Source: Clostridioides sp.
Lineage (GTDB): Bacteria; Bacillota; Clostridia; Peptostreptococcales; Peptostreptococcaceae
Assembly (NCBI GenBank): GCA_031272305.1
Contig: JAISUA010000096.1
Span: forward strand, 1-19,366
Length of the DNA: 19,366 bases
Reading direction: 5' to 3'
Numbering within the stretch: position 1 is the first letter of the stretch; every line of letters begins with the position of its first letter. The translations under genes and the position numbers were made by a program. Shown here one piece after another: positions 14,372 through 19,366 of the stretch. The notes beneath the pieces are model-generated. The model was not told the origin of the DNA, did no database searches, and was given only the letters and a program-made list of their open reading frames with translations.

Positions 14372-14809
14372 ATGAATAATGTTGTTTTAGTCGGAAGATT
14401 GACAAGAGATCCAGAAATGAGATATATTCCGGCGACAGGAACACCAGTTGCAACATTTGCAATTGCGGTCAATAGAGATTACACTAAGAAAGATGGTACA
14501 AGAGATACAGATTTTATTCCTGTAGAAATTATGGGAAAACCAGCTGAATTTTGTGCAAATTATCTTTCTAAAGGAAGACTTGTTGCGATTCAAGGATCAA
14601 TTAGAGTTGACAGATATCAAGACCAAAGTGGAAACAATAAGACTTATACCAAAATAAGTGCTAGAAATGTACAAGCTTTGGAAAGCAAGAAAAGTGTATC
14701 AGGAGTAAATAGTTCAAATAATACTCAAAATTTTGAACCTACTTTCGAACCATCAGGACTTGATCCTCAAGGATTCCAAGCTATTGATGACGATGATATA
14801 CCATTTTAA
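14372..14809 (+). CDS. ssb: Single-stranded DNA-binding protein
   Basis: SSB coats single-stranded DNA in replication, repair and recombination and recruits partner proteins through its C-terminal tail. The 145-residue product has the OB-fold opening MNNVVLVGRLTRDPEMRY, the central FAIAVNRDY, DFIPVEIMGKPAEF and the VAIQGSIRVDRYQD strand. A short Ser/Asn/Pro-rich linker follows, and it ends in the acidic tip DDDDIPF that partner proteins recognise. I chose ATG 14372, preceded by AGAGGTG, over an in-frame ATG... at codon-level alternatives beginning near 14348 that lack a ribosome binding site. Its place between rpsF and rpsR is the standard arrangement, and it links SSB supply to ribosomal protein expression. 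Confidence 0.97.
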   Translation: MNNVVLVGRLTRDPEMRYIPATGTPVATFAIAVNRDYTKKDGTRDTDFIPVEIMGKPAEFCANYLSKGRLVAIQGSIRVDRYQDQSGNNKTYTKISARNVQALESKKSVSGVNSSNNTQNFEPTFEPSGLDPQGFQAIDDDDIPF

Positions 14810-14828
14810 GAAAAGGAGGCTTTAAACA

Positions 14829-15056
14829 ATGGTAAATAAAAAAAGACGTAAAAAGAAAAGAGTTTGCCAATTCTGTGCAGACAAAAATATTAAAATAGAT
14901 TACAAAAATGCAAACAGATTGCAAAAATATATAACTGATAGAGGCAAAATACTTCCAAGAAGAATATCTGGAACTTGTGCTAAACATCAAAGAGAAATAA
15001 CAGTTGCTATAAAGAGAGCTAGAAATATAGCACTATTACCATACACATTAGATTAA
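14829..15056 (+). CDS. rpsR: 30S ribosomal protein S18 (zinc-binding C+ form)
   Basis: S18 pairs with S6 on the platform of the small subunit. The 75-residue product has a basic N-terminus, then CQFCADK (CxxC at about 14-17), the IDYKNANRLQKYITDRGKI core and GTCAKHQREIT. The CxxC plus the later C-x2-H suggest the zinc-binding C+ version, where C- paralogues have lost these residues. A perfect AAAAGGAGG lies before the ATG, 20 bases after ssb. It is the last gene before a strong terminator. The identification is secure; zinc binding is inferred from the residues. Confidence 0.98.
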   Translation: MVNKKRRKKKRVCQFCADKNIKIDYKNANRLQKYITDRGKILPRRISGTCAKHQREITVAIKRARNIALLPYTLD

Positions 15057-15066
15057 TATAAATAAA

Positions 15067-15120
15067 GAGGCTGTTGTAGATTGCGATTTTAATCGTGGTT
15101 ACAACAGCTTCTTTTGTTTA
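15067..15120 (+). terminator. Strong intrinsic terminator of the rpsF-ssb-rpsR operon
   Basis: GAGGCTGTTGTA (15067-15078) pairs with TACAACAGCTTC (15100-15111) over 12 pairs including one G-T, and the loop contains an inner CGATT/AATCG helix. A T-rich tract (15112-15120) follows. It lies 10 bases after the rpsR stop. Confidence 0.95.
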
Positions 15121-15133
15121 TATTAAAAGTAAT

Positions 15134-15218
15134 GAAAAGGTATTAGAAGAAAGATAGCAGAAGAAAGGTATTAGAAGAAAGGTATTAGAAGAAAGATAGC
15201 AGAAGAAAAATACTAAAA
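15134..15218. repeat. Six 14-base tandem repeats after the rpsR terminator
   Basis: The units alternate between GAAAGGTATTAGAA and GAAAGATAGCAGAA, with one 15-base first copy and a degenerate last copy (15205-15218). The two unit types recur in the order 1-2-1-1-2, suggesting duplication of a larger 28- or 42-base block. The array is non-coding in any plausible frame and lies between a terminator and the next gene. Confidence 0.92.
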
Positions 15219-15538
15219 CAAAGATAATGAATGATAGAAAATATCTTGTGTAAATTTATTGTCGTCGTTTTTGAAATTTATGTCCCTATAATAAAAATAA
15301 GAAGATATTTTATAAGGTAATAAATTTCAATATGTGATATAATATTCTATACGAATTGTTTTATTTAAACACGATAACTTAATGCAATTATTAGATTTTA
15401 GATAAAGAATTCTTTCAAATGAATTATTAAAATGATGGATTGTTAGACAAAAAATTTTCCATACTTATTATATTAGAGATTGTTTTAAGTAGTGATAAGT
15501 ACATATAAAAATACATTTAGTTTCAAGGGGGTCTTAAG
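15219..15538 (+). promoter_or_regulatory. Gene-free leader region of the MazG-like gene with a candidate promoter
   Basis: No gene is visible in this 320-base stretch. The best promoter candidate is TTAGAC (15443-15448), a 17-base spacer and TATTAT (15466-15471), giving a leader of about 60 bases. TATAAT also occurs at 15287-15292 and 15338-15343 without a convincing -35 box. A perfect 12-base palindrome AAAGAATTCTTT sits at 15404-15415, upstream of the preferred promoter. AAGGGGGT at 15525-15532 is the ribosome binding site of the next gene. Confidence 0.5.
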
Positions 15539-15856
15539 ATGAGAGTTGATAAAAATTTAGATATAACCAAAAATGTAAAGATCATCGAATGGATGAAAAC
15601 AGAATTGCTTATGAGCATAAGTGAACTCTTCAATGTACTTTTCAAAGGTGTGAAGCCTGTTGAAGGAGTGATACAGGACATTTTGGCGAATATAATTATG
15701 GTTACTTATTTACTTGCGAAAAGACTTGGAATAGAGTTTAAAGAGGTAGATAAAAAAGTCAACGAAAAAATAAAAATAGCAATAGATGAAGACCATAGTG
15801 TTGAGAGATGGTATGGTGATTTATCAAATCTAAAAAGACATATAAACAACAGATAA
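15539..15856 (+). CDS. MazG-like family protein (probably non-catalytic)
   Basis: A 105-residue all-helical protein resembling the MazG-like family found next to the rpsF-rpsR and gdpP genes in Clostridia. Recognisable parts are ITKNVKIIEWMKTEL (9-23), ISELFNVLFKG (27-37), ILANIIMVTYLLAKRLGIEF (48-67) and ERWYGDLSNLKRHI (89-102). True MazG nucleotide pyrophosphohydrolases bind magnesium through EExxE and ExxD. Here the second motif reads D47-x3-N51, with Asn in place of the key Asp, and the first motif has only isolated Glu residues. It is therefore likely a binding or regulatory protein rather than a hydrolase. It starts a new transcription unit, 169 bases before the DUF2232 gene. Confidence 0.82.
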   Translation: MRVDKNLDITKNVKIIEWMKTELLMSISELFNVLFKGVKPVEGVIQDILANIIMVTYLLAKRLGIEFKEVDKKVNEKIKIAIDEDHSVERWYGDLSNLKRHINNR

Positions 15857-15914
15857 TTTAAGATATACAAAGAGTAGATATTTCAAAACTAAAAAGTTAA
15901 ATAATAAATAAAAA

Positions 15915-15970
15915 ATATATAAAATAAACGCTTATAAAAACGATATATAAAATAAATATTTATAAAAACA
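15915..15970. repeat. Two 28-base tandem repeats between the MazG-like and DUF2232 genes
   Basis: ATATATAAAATAAACGCTTATAAAAACG style units lie at 15915-15942 and 15943-15970 and differ at only a few positions. The element AAAGAGTAGAT flanks the array on both sides, near 15869 and 15978. The 169-base gap shows no gene, promoter or terminator that I trust. Confidence 0.85.
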
Positions 15971-16025
15971 GTATGCAAAAGAGTAGATTATTTTAATTTT
16001 AAAAGGTATGTAAATGGAGGTATAG

Positions 16026-16970
16026 ATGGAAGATAATATAAAACCTAGAAATATATTTAAAATGGTATTTTTAGCGATAATTCTCGCTGTTGGAATTATG
16101 TATGTACCATTTTTCAATATAATAAGTATTTTAGTAGTAGTGCCTTACATAATAGTAGGATTTGATAATAGATACACGATTATTACGTCGATAATAACGA
16201 TGGTATTTCTTTTCTTTTGTACGGGAACACTTTATACTATAAATATATTTTTGGCGTTTGTTATTCCAGGTATGGCTATTGGAAAACAAATGAAATTTAG
16301 TGCAATTAATGGTGAAACAAATCAATTTTCTCCGATATATTTGGGAGCAGTTTATTATATCGTAGGAATGATATTTTTAGTTATTATTGAGATGAAGTTA
16401 TTCAATATAGATATACTTGGAGATATTCATACTCAACTTACTACTATGCTCAATCTAGAAATGCAGACTCCTATAATGGAGCAACTTGGCGTGTTCAAAG
16501 AGATTTCTGTAGAAGAAGTTGCTACAATGTGTATGAATTTAGTGTCTACAGCACTCGTTGTTAGTGGATTTTTGTGGGCAATAGTAGTGTATTTTTTAAG
16601 TTCGTTCGTTATGAGAAAAATTTTAAAGGTAGATTTTGAGTTTGGTAAATTTAGAAACTTCTATCTACCAAAAAAAGCTGTTTTTACAGCATTTTTGATG
16701 GTTATTGTAGTATATATTTTAGGAAAACTTGGATTTGAAAAATCTGATATATTTTATACAAATTTAGAATATATATTTCTAAGTATATTCTTTATTCAAG
16801 GTGTAGCAGTCTATATATATTATCTGATTGCGTTCATTAAGAATAAAAAGAAGACTATATTTTGGATGTTGATTCCTTTGCTTCTGCTAGGTGTATTTGG
16901 AGTAGCTATTATAGGGATTTCGGACAATATAGTTGATTTAAGAGGTCTTCAAAGCAATAAACCTGCATAG
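16026..16970 (+). CDS. DUF2232 (YybS-like) multi-pass membrane protein
   Basis: A 314-residue membrane protein with about eight to nine hydrophobic segments, roughly at 12-28, 31-46, 50-65, 70-85, 104-122, 170-195, 218-233, 246-271 and 277-298. This is the usual length and topology of the DUF2232/YybS family, which sits directly before gdpP in many Firmicutes. FVIPGMAIGKQMK (78-90) and the basic MRKILKVDFEFGKFRNFYLP (196-215) stretch are typical. The fold resembles small-molecule permease subunits, but no substrate has been established to my knowledge. The AGGAGGG ribosome binding site of gdpP overlaps its stop codon, so the two are co-translated. A role connected to c-di-AMP or envelope homeostasis is inference from the neighbour. 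Confidence 0.88.
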   Translation: MEDNIKPRNIFKMVFLAIILAVGIMYVPFFNIISILVVVPYIIVGFDNRYTIITSIITMVFLFFCTGTLYTINIFLAFVIPGMAIGKQMKFSAINGETNQFSPIYLGAVYYIVGMIFLVIIEMKLFNIDILGDIHTQLTTMLNLEMQTPIMEQLGVFKEISVEEVATMCMNLVSTALVVSGFLWAIVVYFLSSFVMRKILKVDFEFGKFRNFYLPKKAVFTAFLMVIVVYILGKLGFEKSDIFYTNLEYIFLSIFFIQGVAVYIYYLIAFIKNKKKTIFWMLIPLLLLGVFGVAIIGISDNIVDLRGLQSNKPA

Positions 16971-16980
16971 GAGGGTAAGT

Positions 16981-19002
16981 ATGGAAAATAAAACTTCTCA
17001 TAAAATCAAAATTCCTGAAATATATATATACTTTTCGTTTATATGTGCTCTCAGTCTTTTGCTTTTATATTTTAACAATTATATTGGTTTGATTTGTTTT
17101 GGAATATCATTTGGTTTGTTTTTTCATAACTGGAGACATAATCTTTTGAGAACGAAACAGTGGAATGAATATATTGAAAGTCTATATTTGACTGCAGATG
17201 ATACTACTAAAAAAGCCATAGTAAATTTGCCGATTCCTTTGTGCGTTATTGAGTTTGACGGTACAATTACATGGTATAATAATAAATTTCATGATATGAT
17301 TAATATTCCTGTTATTTTTAACAAAAATATTGAAGATTTGATAGGTGATATTAGTCTTAGAAAAGTTCTTGATGAGAAAGAACAAATGAGTGAAGAAGTG
17401 GTTTACAAAGATAGAAATTACACAGTGTTATATAATGTTGTCAAAGAACAGAAAGAAAAAAATCCAAAGTATTATATGATACTTTACTGGATGGATAATA
17501 CAGATCGTCTAGCAATTGAAAAGCAATACAATGAAGAAAAAAATGCGATACTTTTAATACAAGTAGATGGCTACGATCAAGTATTGGAAAGTGCAAAAGA
17601 GGAGAAACGTTCTCTTATAACTATGGAAATAGAGAAGGTCTTGGCTGAGCTTGAGAAACAGACATCTTGTGCACTTAAGAGAACAGCGAGGGACAAGTTC
17701 ATAGTTATTATGAATAGATGTAGCTTATTAAAACTTCAAGAAGAAAAATTTAGTATGTTAGATAAGATTAGAAGCATAGACCATGGGAATGTACTTCCAG
17801 TGACGGTAAGTGTTGGAGTGGGAGTAGAGGGAGATTCGCAAAAACAAAATCTTGAGCTTGCTACAGGTGCATTAGATTTAGCACTAGGCAGAGGAGGAGA
17901 TCAAGCAGTTGTCAAAACAAAGGATAAGTTTGAGTTCTATGGAGGAAAATCAAAGGCAGTTGAGAAGAAAACTAAAGTAAAATCAAGACTTATAGGTCAT
18001 GCATTGAGAGAAATTATCAAGCAAAGTGAAGAAATATATATTATGGGACACAAATATCCAGATATGGATTCTATAGGTTCAGCGATAGGTCTCTTTGACA
18101 TATGTAAATCTCAAAAGAAAAAAGCAAAGATTGTTTTGGATAATTGTAATGAAGCTATAGGAATTTACCTTGATAAACTAAGAGGTGTTGAGTATTTTAG
18201 CAATGTTTTTATTTCAAAAGAAGAAGCTATTGATAATTGTTCGAGAGATACACTTGTGATTGTAGTAGATACTCACAGACCTAATCACACTGAGTGCGAA
18301 GAACTTTTAAATATTTCCAAAAGAATAGTGGTGATAGATCATCACAGAAGAGGTGTTGAATTTATCAATGATAGTATTTTGTTATTCCACGAAATATATG
18401 TATCTTCAACATCAGAACTTGTCACTGAACTTGTTCAGTACATTGAGGAAGATATCAATATACACAAACTAACGGCAGAAGGTTTGCTTGCAGGTATTTG
18501 TTTGGATACAAAGAACTTCTCATTTAAAACTGGTGTAAGGACATTTGAAGCAGCATCATATTTGAGAAAATCTGGTGCTGATACAGTGGAAGTAAGACAA
18601 ATTTTCAATTCTGATGTAAATGATTTTCTTGTAAGAGCACAGACTATAGAGAGTACAAAGATTATTGATAATCGGATTTGCATAGCTTATGCCAAAACAG
18701 AAACAAAAAATATCAATGTTATAATAGCACAGGTTGCAGATGAGCTTTTGAATATAAAAGAAGTTGAAGCGTCATTTGTATTATGTAAAAAAGATGATAT
18801 GGTGTTTATCAGTTCAAGATCGCTTGGAGGCATCAATGTACATGTTATGATGGAAAAATTAGGCGGTGGAGGACATATAGATATTGCAGGAGCACAGCTT
18901 AGAGATGTGACTTTAGAAGAAGCCTATGACAAAGTAGAGCAAATAATAATTGAATACTTGGAGGAAGAAGAAAATGAAAGTAATATTACTAAAAGACGTT
19001 AA
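16981..19002 (+). CDS. gdpP: Cyclic-di-AMP phosphodiesterase GdpP
   Basis: GdpP hydrolyses the second messenger c-di-AMP to 5'-pApA, affecting potassium and osmolyte balance and cell-wall stress tolerance. The 673-residue protein has two N-terminal membrane helices (about 14-30 and 32-49), a PAS-like domain (about 80-180) and a degenerate GGDEF domain (about 187-315). The DHH phosphoesterase domain (about 335-500) and a DHHA1 domain (about 570-660) follow. Metal ligands are visible in MGHKYPDMDS (His357, Asp361, Asp363), VVDTH (Asp430) and DHH (453-455). The substrate-binding GGGGHIDIAGA is at 628-638. The GGDEF signature is degraded (GRGGDQAVVKTKD), as usual in this family. All catalytic residues are present, so it should be active. 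Its last 29 bases overlap rplI. Confidence 0.97.
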   Translation: MENKTSHKIKIPEIYIYFSFICALSLLLLYFNNYIGLICFGISFGLFFHNWRHNLLRTKQWNEYIESLYLTADDTTKKAIVNLPIPLCVIEFDGTITWYNNKFHDMINIPVIFNKNIEDLIGDISLRKVLDEKEQMSEEVVYKDRNYTVLYNVVKEQKEKNPKYYMILYWMDNTDRLAIEKQYNEEKNAILLIQVDGYDQVLESAKEEKRSLITMEIEKVLAELEKQTSCALKRTARDKFIVIMNRCSLLKLQEEKFSMLDKIRSIDHGNVLPVTVSVGVGVEGDSQKQNLELATGALDLALGRGGDQAVVKTKDKFEFYGGKSKAVEKKTKVKSRLIGHALREIIKQSEEIYIMGHKYPDMDSIGSAIGLFDICKSQKKKAKIVLDNCNEAIGIYLDKLRGVEYFSNVFISKEEAIDNCSRDTLVIVVDTHRPNHTECEELLNISKRIVVIDHHRRGVEFINDSILLFHEIYVSSTSELVTELVQYIEEDINIHKLTAEGLLAGICLDTKNFSFKTGVRTFEAASYLRKSGADTVEVRQIFNSDVNDFLVRAQTIESTKIIDNRICIAYAKTETKNINVIIAQVADELLNIKEVEASFVLCKKDDMVFISSRSLGGINVHVMMEKLGGGGHIDIAGAQLRDVTLEEAYDKVEQIIIEYLEEEENESNITKRR

Positions 19003-19366
19003 AGGAACAGGCAAAAAAGGGGAAATGAAAGAAGTAAGTGACGGTTACGCGAGAAATTTCTTGATTCCAAAGAAATTTGCAATAGTAGCAGATAGTGTAG
19101 CAGTCAAAGAACTAAATGAAAAAAATAAATCACAAGAATTAAAGACTCAAAGGGAATATGAAGAAGCATTGATTCTTGGAAAAGAAATGGAAAAAGTAAC
19201 TATTGATATATATACAAAAGCTGGAGAAGGTGGACGACTTTTTGGTTCAATAACTTCAAAAGAAGTAGCAGAACAACTTAAAAAACAAAAAGGAATAGAT
19301 ATAGATAAGAGAAAAATACTTCTTACAGAACCAATCAAAACTTTAGGTTACACAAAAGTAGAAGAT
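18974..19366 (+). CDS. rplI: 50S ribosomal protein L9 (partial, cut by the window end)
   Basis: L9 binds 23S rRNA near the L1 stalk base and helps keep reading frame. The first 131 codons are present and the frame is open to the last base, so only about 15-20 C-terminal residues are missing. The N-terminal domain MKVILLKDVKGTGKKGEMKE and SDGYARNFLIPKK are clear L9 signatures; a long charged helix (about 40-75) follows. C-terminal domain elements GGRLFGSITSKEVAEQL and ILLTEPIKTLGY are also visible. The ATG lies inside the end of gdpP, preceded by GGAGGAAG at 18960-18967. Translation is therefore likely coupled to gdpP. The replicative helicase gene dnaB often follows, but lies outside the window. 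Confidence 0.97.
   Translation, partial: MKVILLKDVKGTGKKGEMKEVSDGYARNFLIPKKFAIVADSVAVKELNEKNKSQELKTQREYEEALILGKEMEKVTIDIYTKAGEGGRLFGSITSKEVAEQLKKQKGIDIDKRKILLTEPIKTLGYTKVED

Noticed and set aside
15134..15218. CRISPR-like array
   Set aside because: Units are contiguous 14-mers without unique spacers and there are no cas genes, so this is a simple tandem repeat.
15404..15415. Palindrome AAAGAATTCTTT as a repressor operator
   Set aside because: It is perfect but short and A/T-rich, lies upstream of the preferred promoter, and has no second copy in the window.

Overview
The window is very AT-rich and prefers codons such as AGA, ATA, AAA and GGA. It has strong purine-rich ribosome binding sites, and every gene lies on the + strand. 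The order rpsF-ssb-rpsR, MazG-like, DUF2232, gdpP, rplI, together with a zinc-type (C+) ribosomal protein S18, points to a low-GC Gram-positive bacterium, most likely an anaerobe of the Clostridia. I cannot name the genus from the sequence. No transposase, integrase, tRNA, rRNA or CRISPR array was found.

Region 1 (about 1-10080) is most of a surface-polysaccharide locus. It holds a DXD-type sugar transferase, a polytopic Wzy/O-antigen-ligase-like membrane protein, four GT2 glycosyltransferases, a TagB/TagF-like CDP-glycerol glycerophosphotransferase, UDP-glucose 6-dehydrogenase and a GT4 glycosyltransferase. Together they could build a glucuronate-containing repeat unit, probably decorated with glycerol phosphate, and polymerise it outside the membrane. 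The priming transferase, Wzx flippase and chain-length regulator are not in the window and probably lie upstream. The left edge starts inside an A/T tandem-repeat tract.

Region 2 (10250-11802) is a two-gene RNA-modification pair: a RlmI/RlmK-like methyltransferase overlapping a RluA-type pseudouridine synthase. Region 3 (11900-13734) holds a seven-bladed YVTN beta-propeller protein without a signal peptide and a UPF0489 protein.

Region 4 (13911-15120) is the rpsF-ssb-rpsR operon. It has a near-consensus promoter, a structured leader that resembles the S6:S18 autoregulatory RNA, and a strong terminator. Region 5 (15539-end) is MazG-like, DUF2232, gdpP and rplI, which is cut by the right edge. 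gdpP and rplI overlap by 29 bases, linking c-di-AMP breakdown to ribosomal protein L9 synthesis.

The most unusual feature is the amount of short tandem repetition. Intergenic gaps carry 14-, 28- and 38-base repeats. Two polysaccharide enzymes carry 45-base (15-residue) in-frame tandem repeats exactly where the linker between their two Rossmann domains should be, and a third carries a low-complexity insertion at a comparable loop.
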